From Clostridiales bacterium (lineage in GTDB: Bacteria; Bacillota; Clostridia; Lachnospirales; WQUN01), in assembly GCA_031270945.1 (NCBI GenBank), contig JAISWZ010000420.1:1-37801 (forward strand): a DNA stretch of 37,801 bases, given 5' to 3'. Positions within the stretch are counted from its first letter, which is position 1. Each line of letters begins with the position of its first letter. Shown here one piece after another: positions 7,418 through 14,993 of the stretch. The notes beneath the pieces are model-generated. The model saw only the letters and a program-made list of their open reading frames with translations, was not told the origin of the DNA and searched no databases. The translations under genes were made by a program, and so were the position numbers.

Positions 7418-8965
7418 CTATTTTTTATTTTGGGATAAGCTCTTATACATGAGAGTATCGATGAGAAAGTATGTACCCTCTCCAGGAATCTCGCTAAAAA
7501 TTTTCTCACTGGCGAGATCTGTGTATTTATCAAAAAACTTAATCTCGCCATTGACCAAAGTGCCTATATCAAGACTGTTGAAGTTTCCGTCATATGGCCT
7601 GGAAAGCATGAAGCCTAGCATTTGCCTCTTGTAAGACGTTTTGACTTCTATAACGTCGCTGACGATAGCTGGGCTGATGTCCGATGCGCTCGTGGCAGAC
7701 ATCTCAAGCCTTACATTCTTGGAATATTCACCGCTTAGATTTCCTGCTATGTAAGGAATGGTCCAGTTATCGCTTGAAAGCAGCGCGGCATCTTTTATGG
7801 CATCTGACGCCTGGACTTCAAACTTTCTCTTTCCATCAGGCGTTACCCCGTCGCTCTTGGGATTGTTGGGGTTTAGATTCTGTCTGACCTCGCTTAGGTC
7901 GCCCAAGCCGTCTCCGTCTGAATCATTCTCCAGCGGGTTTGTCCCATAAATATAAATCTCTTCATAATCAGTCAGGGCATCGTCGTCACTGCTCGGCTTG
8001 TCAGGGCGCGTTCCAAGCTCCTGCTCTTTGATGTTCGAAATGCCGTCCTCGTCAAAGTCCTCGTCGCCGTCAGGTATCCCGTTTCCGTCATCGTCAAGCA
8101 GCAAAAGGTCAGTCTTCAGATATAGCCATTCAAACCCGTCAAGAAGCCCGTCTCCGTCTGAATCGGGGTTATTGCTGTCATACCCAAAAGATTCTTCGTC
8201 GTAGTCATCTAGTCCATCGTTGTCTGAATCCACCTTAGGCCTGGCCGTTGGCTTGGCAGTGGATTGTGGGGCGGCATCTGAAGGCGTTTCAGCCGTTTCG
8301 GGCGTTTCAGTCGATACAGGTGCTTCAGTCGATTCGGGCGTTACAGTCGATACAGGAGTTTCGGTCGATACAGGCGTTTCAGTCGATACAGGCGCTTCAG
8401 TCACTTTAGGCGCTTCAGTCGATACAGGCGCTTCAGTCGCCTTGGGTGTTTCAGTCGCCTTAGGAGATTCGGTCTCAGGCGCTTCAGTCGCTTTGGGTGT
8501 TTCAGTCGCCTTAGGAGATTCGGTCGCCTTAGGCGCTTCAGTCGCTTTGGGCGCTTCAGTCGCTTTAGGCGCTTCAGTCGCTTCAGTCGCTTTAGGAGAT
8601 TCGGTCGCCTTAGGCGTAACAGAAGCCTTTGGCAACGCCGCAGAAGCTTCTGCAGGAGTTGGCTCAGGAAGAGACGAGGGAAGCTCTTTTTCTTTGAGCG
8701 ATGGTTTTGACACAAACGTTGAATCGAGAGAAGGGTCAGATGCAGAGATCGAAGCTGTTTCTGTTGATTCAGGCGATGAATATAAAGCCTTGTTGGGTGA
8801 AGTCAGCAGCGCCGGCAGAGCGGCATCAGAAACCGATACCTCATTATTCGGCGCTGAGTCAAGCGAGACGTTATAGCCGTCATCAGTGTTTGCGCGAATG
8901 ATAGCAAGCCCTGCCATCAATAATAGCGCGATGATAAGAGAAAGGTGTTTCATGCCAACTTTCAT
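7418..8965 (-). CDS. Secreted protein with TEAPKA-type linker and thrombospondin type 3 repeats
   Basis: 515 residues. I chose ATG 8965 over upstream in-frame codons because AAGGAGGT lies 5 nt before it and it opens a signal peptide (MKVGMKHLSLIIALLLMAGL). Residues about 114-241 are a low-complexity linker of 6-residue units (TEAPKA, TEAPVS, TETPVS). Residues about 242-370 are calcium-binding TSP3 repeats with the D-x-D-x-D-G pattern (DSDNDGLDD, DSDGDGLLD, DFDEDGISN, DSDGDGLGD). The last 140 residues are an unrecognised, probably beta-rich domain. No sortase motif or SLH domain is visible, so it is probably released or loosely wall-associated. Its last codons (YKSLSQNKK) are written by an end of the palindromic repeat family. 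Confidence 0.85.
   Translation of the reverse strand: MKVGMKHLSLIIALLLMAGLAIIRANTDDGYNVSLDSAPNNEVSVSDAALPALLTSPNKALYSSPESTETASISASDPSLDSTFVSKPSLKEKELPSSLPEPTPAEASAALPKASVTPKATESPKATEATEAPKATEAPKATEAPKATESPKATETPKATEAPETESPKATETPKATEAPVSTEAPKVTEAPVSTETPVSTETPVSTVTPESTEAPVSTETPETAETPSDAAPQSTAKPTARPKVDSDNDGLDDYDEESFGYDSNNPDSDGDGLLDGFEWLYLKTDLLLLDDDGNGIPDGDEDFDEDGISNIKEQELGTRPDKPSSDDDALTDYEEIYIYGTNPLENDSDGDGLGDLSEVRQNLNPNNPKSDGVTPDGKRKFEVQASDAIKDAALLSSDNWTIPYIAGNLSGEYSKNVRLEMSATSASDISPAIVSDVIEVKTSYKRQMLGFMLSRPYDGNFNSLDIGTLVNGEIKFFDKYTDLASEKIFSEIPGEGTYFLIDTLMYKSLSQNKK
7427..7450. repeat. Solo end of the palindromic element family inside a coding 3' end
   Basis: ATTTTGGGATAAGCTCTTAT matches the family end (ATTTTGGGATATGCTCTAAG) with few changes. 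It lies within the last codons of the TSP3 protein gene. Confidence 0.6.
8285..8622 (-). repeat. 18-bp coding minisatellite (TEAPKA/TETPVS linker)
   Basis: About 18 tandem, imperfect units of 18 bp (with a few shorter ones) encode the Thr/Glu/Ala/Pro linker of the TSP3 protein. Because units are multiples of three, gain or loss would change linker length without a frameshift. Confidence 0.85.
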
Positions 8966-9004
8966 AAAAAAACCTCCTTGCAATGCTATTTTGGCGCGTG
9001 TTAG

Positions 9005-9032
9005 TGTATATCCCCAAATATGGGATATGCAC
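9005..9032. repeat. Minimal palindromic element upstream of the TSP3 gene
   Basis: ATATCCC and GGGATAT arms with a short loop, extended by the GCAC end typical of the family. It lies about 40 bp upstream of the TSP3 gene start, probably within its leader or promoter. Confidence 0.55.
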
Positions 9033-9238
9033 TTATTAAAACTTTCAACCGCTGCCGGACGCGGCTGTTGCCAACACTAAACTAACAAGCCTATAAACAG
9101 ACCGGATGTTAGTGGATGTATCGGGTTGAACATGTATGCCTCATACAAAAATGGATGGGAAGACGAAGCGCAACAAATGCCCGATGATTAACAAGTCGGC
9201 CAGTCTTGCAAAGGGATGCGCTGGAGAAATCCGCATAG

Positions 9239-9428
9239 TTATCCACACTCTTCACAGGGGGTAGCGTTATTGGCTTTGGGCCTTTAGGCCATATGTAAAA
9301 GCGGAAAATCTAGGAAATATATGAGCGGTGACGCGAAACCGGATGCGCCAGTAATCTCACGTTTTCGCATTTATCGCCTTATATCACTAACATACGTCAA
9401 ATTATGAAGATGGTCTGATTGTGGATAA
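9239..9428. promoter_or_regulatory. Pair of perfect DnaA-box sequences in inverted orientation
   Basis: TTATCCACA at 9239-9247 and its exact reverse complement TGTGGATAA at 9420-9428 lie in a gene-free interval upstream of the TSP3 gene. Both match the bacterial DnaA consensus 9-mer. No dnaA, dnaN or clear AT-rich unwinding element is nearby, so this is not presented as oriC. It could be a DnaA-titrating or DnaA-regulated site, or chance. Confidence 0.4.
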
Positions 9429-9460
9429 TGGATAAAGAAAAATTCTGATTGGCTAACTGG

Positions 9461-9530
9461 GCTAGATGGAGAAATCGGCTAAATCGGCTAAGTTGGTTAG
9501 ATGGGAAAATCGGCTAAATCGGCTAAGTTG
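9461..9530. repeat. Tandem 35-bp direct repeat
   Basis: Two adjacent 35-bp copies (9461-9495 and 9496-9530) differ at only two positions. Each contains the subrepeat AAATCGGCTAAATCGGCTAA. A further partial copy (CCGAAATCG) follows. Non-coding. Confidence 0.8.
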
Positions 9531-9565
9531 CCGAAATCGCCTCTCTCTTTTTAATTGCATTAAAA

Positions 9566-9591
9566 AAAGGAAGAGCGTCAGCTCTTCCTTT
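9566..9591 (-). terminator. Terminator of the arabinofuranosidase transcript
   Basis: 11-bp stem AAAGGAAGAGC / GCTCTTCCTTT with a 4-nt loop. Read on the minus strand it is followed by a run of seven T. It lies about 120 bp after the stop of the GH51 gene. Confidence 0.8.
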
Positions 9592-9710
9592 GAAGTGCGG
9601 TTTGGGTTTTAGGAATTAAGATTGCGCTACATTCTGGAAAGGCAAAAAGTTATTTGCTTTTAATAGGAAAACTGGGCATAGGTTGCAATTGTCTACGCGT
9701 CCAGGAAAAA

Positions 9711-11330
9711 TCAGGACTGAGCAATTGGGTCGCCGTTATTGCTAGCCTTAACCCTAAACACGTTCCAAGACAGCCGCTTCACGACCGAGCCTATGATCCC
9801 GTTTTCAAACGTCGCGCTTTCGCTGGATTTCGGGACAATGGCGTCGGGGTTCTCGTAGGTGTTTGCGGCAAGCATGTCAGAGGAGTGCATCTCGATGTGC
9901 TCAACGAATGAGCATTCCTTAAACCCGCTTACGTCCAGGTCTAACGAGAAATCGGTTTCTGAGCTTCGGTTTATCACAAATATGGTAAGCTCGCCGGAAG
10001 CGGCGTCATACGCCGTAGCGGCGTCAATGTATTTCAGCCCCTGCCGCTCGGGGTATTGGGCGTCATTGTCAACATATCGGCCGGGCAGGCTGAATTCTTC
10101 GCATTCTATCTTGGTTTCGAGAGAAACTCCTCGACCGTAGCGGATCAGTTGGGTCAGGGGATAGAAGGTGGCGTTTCTAAAGACGTGATCCCTGCTTGTT
10201 GCGGCAGCCGCCCTAAGACCCTCAGTCATGCAGCCGATTTTGACCCTGTCAGCGTGGCGAAGGAAGATTAGCATTACAGAAGCCTCTGTCAGAGCGCTAA
10301 GCATGTCGCTGCGCCCAGGAAAGAAGCCTTCACGCATGGAGTCCGGATTGTGCTTGACATATTGCCTTGGGCTGAAGTCAACAGCTGACTTGAAGAATCC
10401 GTAAGGGCCCATCCCCATATGAGGCTTGGGCGAAAGCCTAGGGAAGGAGCCGTACTCGTCAAACGAGAGCATCATCTTCCTTGGATTCTTCAAAGAGGCC
10501 TGAACAAAGTCAGAAACAGCTATCTCAGTGTTTATGTAGTCCTCAAAAGCGGCCGTTCCTCCAAGCATCCCAGTGTAGTCCCCAATCGGAGCGCTGTGAT
10601 AGTGATGGAGGGAAATGTAGTCAACAGTGTTGTAGCATTCACGCAAGGCTTCAAGATCCCACTCAGGGTAATGAGGCAGGTTTGGGCTTGAGGAAACGCA
10701 TGCCACGGTTTCAATGGATGGATCAGTCCACTTCATTGCCTTGGAGACTTCGTTGGCAAGAATCCCGTATCCCTTGGGGTTTCTCTCCCAAGATCCTATC
10801 TGCCATGGTCCGTCCATTTCGTTGCCAAGGTACCAGGTTTTCACTCCGTAAGGAGCTTCCCGCCCGTTCCGCCTTCTAAGGTCAGACCAGTAAGTTCCTC
10901 CGGGGTGGTTTGTGTACTCTACTATGTCTATCGCGTCATTTAGCGTTCCAGTTCCCAGGTTGACAGTGTACATGGGCTCAAGGCCAGCCAGCTCAGCCCA
11001 CTGCAGGTATTCGTCATGCCCAATGTCATTGGGTATGTACTGGCTCCAAGCCATATCCAGGTTAGTTTTCCGATCCGGGCCGATAGAGTCTTTCCATCTC
11101 CAGCCGGATACGTAATTCCCGCCAGGAAGCCTGACTGCTGGAAGCCCGGACTCTCTTAGCGCGTCCAAAAAATCTCTCCTGAACCCTTTTTCGTCAGCTG
11201 TAGGATGCTTCGGGTTGTACATGCTCCCGTAAACCATCGTCCCTATGGGCTCCAAGAAGGCGCCGTAAAGCCTTGGCGAAATCTCGCCTATCTCAAAGCC
11301 TGGATGGACAAGAACCTTAGCTTTTGCCAT
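9711..11330 (-). CDS. Alpha-L-arabinofuranosidase, GH51 family
   Basis: 539 residues. I start at ATG 11330 rather than the TTG two codons upstream. GH51 enzymes remove terminal alpha-L-arabinose from arabinan or arabinoxylan oligosaccharides. The signature is clear: PRLYGAFLEPIG at the N-terminus, VRLPGGNYVSGW for the first barrel strands, the acid/base glutamate in WYLGNEMDG (E171), the conserved YISLHHY segment, and the probable nucleophile in MLSFDEYG (E292; the commoner family sequence there is DEWN, so this is a variant). No signal peptide, so it probably acts on imported oligosaccharides in the cytoplasm. It lies 20 bp after the SGNH esterase gene and is almost certainly in one operon with it. 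Length fits the family. Confidence 0.93.
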   Translation of the reverse strand: MAKAKVLVHPGFEIGEISPRLYGAFLEPIGTMVYGSMYNPKHPTADEKGFRRDFLDALRESGLPAVRLPGGNYVSGWRWKDSIGPDRKTNLDMAWSQYIPNDIGHDEYLQWAELAGLEPMYTVNLGTGTLNDAIDIVEYTNHPGGTYWSDLRRRNGREAPYGVKTWYLGNEMDGPWQIGSWERNPKGYGILANEVSKAMKWTDPSIETVACVSSSPNLPHYPEWDLEALRECYNTVDYISLHHYHSAPIGDYTGMLGGTAAFEDYINTEIAVSDFVQASLKNPRKMMLSFDEYGSFPRLSPKPHMGMGPYGFFKSAVDFSPRQYVKHNPDSMREGFFPGRSDMLSALTEASVMLIFLRHADRVKIGCMTEGLRAAAATSRDHVFRNATFYPLTQLIRYGRGVSLETKIECEEFSLPGRYVDNDAQYPERQGLKYIDAATAYDAASGELTIFVINRSSETDFSLDLDVSGFKECSFVEHIEMHSSDMLAANTYENPDAIVPKSSESATFENGIIGSVVKRLSWNVFRVKASNNGDPIAQS

Positions 11331-11350
11331 GACCAACCGCCCTTTTTCTA

Positions 11351-11890
11351 TTACAGATACTTGCCCAAAACCTCGGCCACTTTGCTTGCCGCGATCTCCA
11401 CTCCTGCCGGAGACAGGTGAAGGTTGTCTGGCCCCAAGTTTCCGTCTATGTCAGCATTGATGACTTCAAACAAGTCGTTTATCTCAAGCCCGTCTCTGGC
11501 TGCGACATATTTTAGGATATCGTTGAAAGTAATGATGTCCGACAGATCCTTTCCCAACTTCGTAGGTGTGGTTGTAGCGAAGACAACTGTCGCTCCTGTC
11601 CTTTTAAGCACAACAGCCAAGCGTTCCAAGGCGGACTCGTATTCCACGGGCAAGGAGAAGTTTCGCCCAAACCCGTAATCATCGCCAAGATCCCAAAGCC
11701 CGTTGTTTATGTGGATGATGTCTGGATCTGGCATCATGGGAAGCCAGAACCTCAAAGAGTTCAAAGTGTACCCAGCCCAGCGGCCGTTTTCCTCAGGGCC
11801 GTAAACATTGGCCTTGCCTTTGAGCTTTTCCTTTACCAAAGGCTGGTAGGAGAGCCGGATTGAGTCTCCCAGGAGCAGAACGTTTTTCAT
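11351..11890 (-). CDS. SGNH/GDSL-family hydrolase (probable carbohydrate esterase)
   Basis: 179 residues, starting at the ATG on 11888-11890 with an AAGGA site upstream. Block I is VLLLGDSIR with nucleophile S10. Block III is HINNGLWDLGDD. Block V is PDNLHLSPAG with D155 and H158 completing the triad. The length and compactness fit the SGNH hydrolase fold used by many acetyl-xylan and other sugar esterases. No signal peptide, so probably cytoplasmic. It sits between the pectin-acetylesterase-like gene and the arabinofuranosidase gene on the same strand, which suggests removal of acetyl groups from imported plant oligosaccharides. The actual substrate cannot be read from sequence. Confidence 0.88.
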   Translation of the reverse strand: MKNVLLLGDSIRLSYQPLVKEKLKGKANVYGPEENGRWAGYTLNSLRFWLPMMPDPDIIHINNGLWDLGDDYGFGRNFSLPVEYESALERLAVVLKRTGATVVFATTTPTKLGKDLSDIITFNDILKYVAARDGLEINDLFEVINADIDGNLGPDNLHLSPAGVEIAASKVAEVLGKYL

Positions 11891-11897
11891 GCGATCA

Positions 11898-11965
11898 GTC
11901 CTTTTTTTATTTTTAATTTTATTTTTATTTTTTTATTATTTTTTTATTTTATTTTTTTTAAGTTT
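11898..11965. repeat. T-rich low-complexity tract
   Basis: About 65 nt almost entirely T with scattered A on the + strand, that is an A-rich transcript strand, between the stop of the pectin-acetylesterase-like gene and the start of the SGNH gene. No terminator hairpin is seen, so read-through between the genes is possible. Confidence 0.6.
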
Positions 11966-12021
11966 CACCCCAAAAGCCTTTGCCCTTATATGCCCTTTCC
12001 TAGCCGATCTCGCCCATTCCC

Positions 12022-13161
12022 CTACAGATTCTCGTCTCCCACATTTCCAGGGTTCTTCATCCCGCCAGGCTGGCAGCAAGCCTTATCCAGCCACTCTGCG
12101 AATGACGGCCCCTCCGGGGTCTTCGCGTAATACCTGTTGGGGTACCGCGCCGCCGTGTGCGGGGTGGAACCCATCTCGTCCTTGCCAAAGGTTGAAATGA
12201 AGCTGCTGTAGTTCTTGAGCTTTGAAAGCCTTCGCACAGCGATCTTCAAGTGTTCGTTGTAGTTTTTCAAAGCGGTTTCGTTGACCGCGAATTCATTCGC
12301 GTTTAGCAAATGCTGAAATGGCGACAAAATGTTGTCAAATGCGCTGTTGTAGTGAAGAAGAAGCGCGTCTGGCAGATTTTTTGAAACCCGCTCAAACCAG
12401 TCAGCGATCAGCTCTCCGTCTCCTGACAATCCTTGCCATAAAACTTCCTCGCTGTTCCAGATGTCCCTTAGCACTTCAACCCAATGTGGGTTCCAGATCG
12501 AGGACGAGTCAGAGACTATTGCCACTTGGCTGGCCTTTGGCCAGAGGGAGGAGGCCAGCTCCGCATAAGCCACGCAAGCGAAAGCGCCAGCGCTTTCCCC
12601 CGCTATAACAAGCCTGTCGACTTCAGGAAATATGGACACTCCTGCTGCCAGGCTCTGCTTCACATTCGCGATCCCGTTGTGGTATAAGATCTTCTTGCTG
12701 CCGTCCGCCGCAACATAAGGAAACTCCCGGTTTCCTACATGCATGTCAGCCGAGACATAAGGTATGTATATTGCGTTCCAAGAATCGAAAGGGTTCTTTG
12801 GGTTGCTTTTCTCGAGTATGCCAACCAGGGTTAGGTCAGAGAATATGTTCAGTGATGAGCTGTAAAAGCCGTCCGGCTTAATCACAGTCCGCCAGGTCAT
12901 GGGCTGCGCAGCTGTCTCCTGGTTCCAAGCGGCGCCTCCGCCTGAAAAGTAAACAATCAGGTTTTTTGACTCGCCCTTCTTGAAGTAGACATAGTAAGGG
13001 GACCCGTCGGAACATTTTGTTCCTTCCAACAACCGGCGGTACCATGTCTTGGGTTTTAGGGGATCGGATCCGTTATGCTCCCTAGCCCGTGACAGCCAAG
13101 CTTTTGCGGCCAGAAACGGCAGAAGAAGGATCACTGCCGCTTTGCCAAGAACCGCTTTCAT
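12022..13161 (-). CDS. Exported pectin acetylesterase / Notum-family hydrolase
   Basis: 379 residues from the ATG at 13159-13161, chosen because GGAGG lies 7 nt upstream and because it opens a hydrophobic export or anchor segment (MKAVLGKAAVILLLPFLAAK). Family marks are the oxyanion region YFSGGGAAW (about 71-79), the strand IYIPYVSADMHVG, the nucleophile elbow IAGESAGAF (S190), the VSDSSSIW segment and a late histidine in STPHTAARY. Members deacetylate pectin or other acylated substrates. An exported enzyme fits upstream of a cytoplasmic esterase and an arabinofuranosidase. It has a consensus sigma-A promoter (13234-13262) and may lead an operon with the next two genes, although a 131-bp T-rich gap separates it from them. 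Confidence 0.85.
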   Translation of the reverse strand: MKAVLGKAAVILLLPFLAAKAWLSRAREHNGSDPLKPKTWYRRLLEGTKCSDGSPYYVYFKKGESKNLIVYFSGGGAAWNQETAAQPMTWRTVIKPDGFYSSSLNIFSDLTLVGILEKSNPKNPFDSWNAIYIPYVSADMHVGNREFPYVAADGSKKILYHNGIANVKQSLAAGVSIFPEVDRLVIAGESAGAFACVAYAELASSLWPKASQVAIVSDSSSIWNPHWVEVLRDIWNSEEVLWQGLSGDGELIADWFERVSKNLPDALLLHYNSAFDNILSPFQHLLNANEFAVNETALKNYNEHLKIAVRRLSKLKNYSSFISTFGKDEMGSTPHTAARYPNRYYAKTPEGPSFAEWLDKACCQPGGMKNPGNVGDENL

Positions 13162-13233
13162 TGCGTTGCCTCCTCGATTTGAGCTTGGCGCATCCAGAAA
13201 TCTGGATATGCCATGAAACATCTTGTAAATATT

Positions 13234-13262
13234 ATTATAACTCTTAGCGTTTGCTGTGTCAA
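13234..13262 (-). promoter_or_regulatory. Consensus sigma-A promoter of the pectin-acetylesterase-like gene
   Basis: On the minus strand: TTGACA (13257-13262), a 17-nt spacer and TATAAT (13234-13239). Both boxes are perfect. The predicted start near 13227 gives a leader of about 65 nt. Confidence 0.9.
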
Positions 13263-13302
13263 AACGCAAGAGGCGCCAGGTTGGCGCACCCCCCAACCGC
13301 GC

Positions 13303-13330
13303 AAAAAAGGCAGGAGGCTAGCCTCCTGCC
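13303..13330 (-). terminator. Terminator of the HEAT-repeat gene
   Basis: 10-bp stem GGCAGGAGGC / GCCTCCTGCC with a 2-nt loop. On the minus strand it is followed by six T. It lies 85 bp after the HEAT gene stop and just upstream of the next promoter. Confidence 0.88.
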
Positions 13331-13414
13331 CAAAAAGCTATGTAAGGCGCTCGTGACCAAGCGCTTTTCAAACGATGATGTATGCCAGATGCCGCAAGCG
13401 CAATAAAAATATTA

Positions 13415-14491
13415 TCAAGAGATCACTTGCTCTTTTTGCAGGTATTCCTCAATTGCCCTAATCACGCAGTCCATGTAGAGGGTTGTGGCCACTTTGCCGT
13501 TTACTATAACCAGCTGGAAGTCTCCAAACCCGGTCTTGTGAACGTTGTTTGAGCCCATTGCGAAAGATGGGGCGCCTACCAGCTTGTCGGCGTCGTCCTG
13601 GGTCATTCCTGTCTGAACTGATCTCAGGCCGTAAAGAAGCCGCTCAGCAGCTCTCCTTTTAGCCTTGTCTTTTAGCTCCGCCGCGTTGTCCACTTTGATG
13701 TTGAGCTTTTCGATAGCTCTTCCAGCCGCCTTGACCAGAGTCTCGTCCACCGCTTCAGAGAAAAGCTTGACAAGCTTTGTTCCGCATGAAGTATTTGGAA
13801 TGTCGGCTAGTCCCAGAATGGCGGTAGCCCTTAGCTGAGGATCTTCTGAGTCGTTCAAGGCGATCTCAAGCAAAGGCTTCTCCGCGTGCCTGGATCTGGT
13901 CTTTGACAGCGCCAATACAGCCTCTTTGTGAATGGATGTGCGAAGCCTTTTCAAAAGAGACAAAGCCGCCATGTCACCCATGGCGCCAAGGCCGTCGCAG
14001 ATGCCGGATATGCCTGTGCTGTCTTCTCCGTCAAAAGCCAGAACAAGCTTTTCCAGGGAGTATATCATAGGCTCCAATGACTGCGGGCTGTTTATCTTTC
14101 CCAAGGCAGTGCCGGCGTGGCCTACAACAGAGGAGTTTTTGTCTCCCAAGGCCGAAAGCAAAGCGGGAACCGATGACTCGTCTTTCAGGACGCCCAGCGA
14201 ATCGGCGCAGATAAATCTGACTACCCAGCTTTCATCCTTCTTCAAAGCCTGGCAAAGGGCGGATACCGAATCCTTGTCTCGGCAATCCCCCAAAAGCCTT
14301 GCGGCATCCCTCCGCTCTTTCCATTTGACGGAATCGGACAAGGTCAGCAAGGCTTTTGACCTTGCGTCATCCCCATCAATCTCGCGGGTCGCGGCGAATG
14401 TTTCCTCCGCGCCGGGAAGCTCCTCCGCTTGAGCCGCAGGCGTTGCGGCAGACGGCTTTTTCTTTTTCTTGAATAGATCAATAAGACCCAT
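13415..14491 (-). CDS. HEAT-repeat protein
   Basis: 358 residues from the ATG at 14489-14491 (AGGAGGG about 10 nt upstream); upstream in-frame codons lack this site. The N-terminus MGLIDLFKKKKK is short, basic and amphipathic and could touch the membrane. A flexible Ala/Pro/Glu segment follows (about 13-40). Residues about 45-290 are HEAT / PBS-lyase-like repeats (RRDAARLLGDCRDKDSV, VRFICADSLGVLKDES, VVGHAGTALGKI, LRATAILGLADI). The last 70 residues (GMTQDDADKLVGAPS...) form a small domain I do not recognise with certainty. HEAT solenoids bind protein partners; some act on phycobilins, but nothing here suggests that. Own promoter and terminator, so a monocistronic unit. Confidence 0.85.
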   Translation of the reverse strand: MGLIDLFKKKKKPSAATPAAQAEELPGAEETFAATREIDGDDARSKALLTLSDSVKWKERRDAARLLGDCRDKDSVSALCQALKKDESWVVRFICADSLGVLKDESSVPALLSALGDKNSSVVGHAGTALGKINSPQSLEPMIYSLEKLVLAFDGEDSTGISGICDGLGAMGDMAALSLLKRLRTSIHKEAVLALSKTRSRHAEKPLLEIALNDSEDPQLRATAILGLADIPNTSCGTKLVKLFSEAVDETLVKAAGRAIEKLNIKVDNAAELKDKAKRRAAERLLYGLRSVQTGMTQDDADKLVGAPSFAMGSNNVHKTGFGDFQLVIVNGKVATTLYMDCVIRAIEEYLQKEQVIS

Positions 14492-14679
14492 TTGCCAGGC
14501 CCTCCTTAAAGTCAGCTGTCCGCTCTTCCGGGCTGAGCCCGAAAAAGACCGCAAGTCGCAATGTTTATACATAAGCTATTGCGGTCTTGGCTTCTCTGGC
14601 GTAATGCGTTGTCTGAGCCAACCGGGGCAAAAGCTCCCCAGGCGCTTGAGCGCCAACTATTTTCATCCATTATATTCTG

Positions 14680-14708
14680 ATTGTACCAGCAAATGAGCCC
14701 ATGGTCAA
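14680..14708 (-). promoter_or_regulatory. Sigma-A promoter of the HEAT-repeat gene
   Basis: Minus strand: TTGACC (14703-14708), 17-nt spacer, TACAAT (14680-14685). Leader of about 180 nt to the ATG at 14491. Confidence 0.75.
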
Positions 14709-14768
14709 TAAGAGCATATGCCAAAAGAACCAATGTGAAAATAAATCAGGGCCCTTAACGATAAATTT

Positions 14769-14876
14769 CTTAAGTGCATATCTCAAAATTCCAAAAGTGG
14801 CGCAGCGAAAGTCACAGCGATGCTTCTACGCGTGACTTTCGCAAGCCATAAAATTAATTTTGGGATATGCTCTAAG
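14769..14876. repeat. Palindromic element, complete copy (108 bp)
   Basis: Ends are CTTAAGTGCATATCTCAAAA and, inverted, TTTTGGGATATGCTCTAAG. Inside is a second inverted repeat, GCGAAAGTCAC / GTGACTTTCGC, whose loop contains AAGCAT when read on the minus strand. Lies between the HEAT and alcohol dehydrogenase genes. No ORF. Confidence 0.8.
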
Positions 14877-14993
14877 CCTCCAATAATTTTGCCCCAATAT
14901 ATTAAGGCTTAAGCCTAAATGCCAAAAAAAGGTGATCTTCTTGAATAGGGTCGCGAGTCCTAATAATATTTATTTATTTTTTTATTTACTTAT

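Noticed and set aside
8220..8876. Antisense open frame of Ser/Val/Ala/Gly repeats opposite the TSP3 gene
   Set aside because: It is the complement of the 18-bp minisatellite; the opposite strand has the signal peptide, TSP3 repeats and a strong ribosome binding site.
9239..9428. Chromosomal replication origin
   Set aside because: Only two DnaA boxes, no dnaA, dnaN, gidA or rpmH neighbour and no clear unwinding element.
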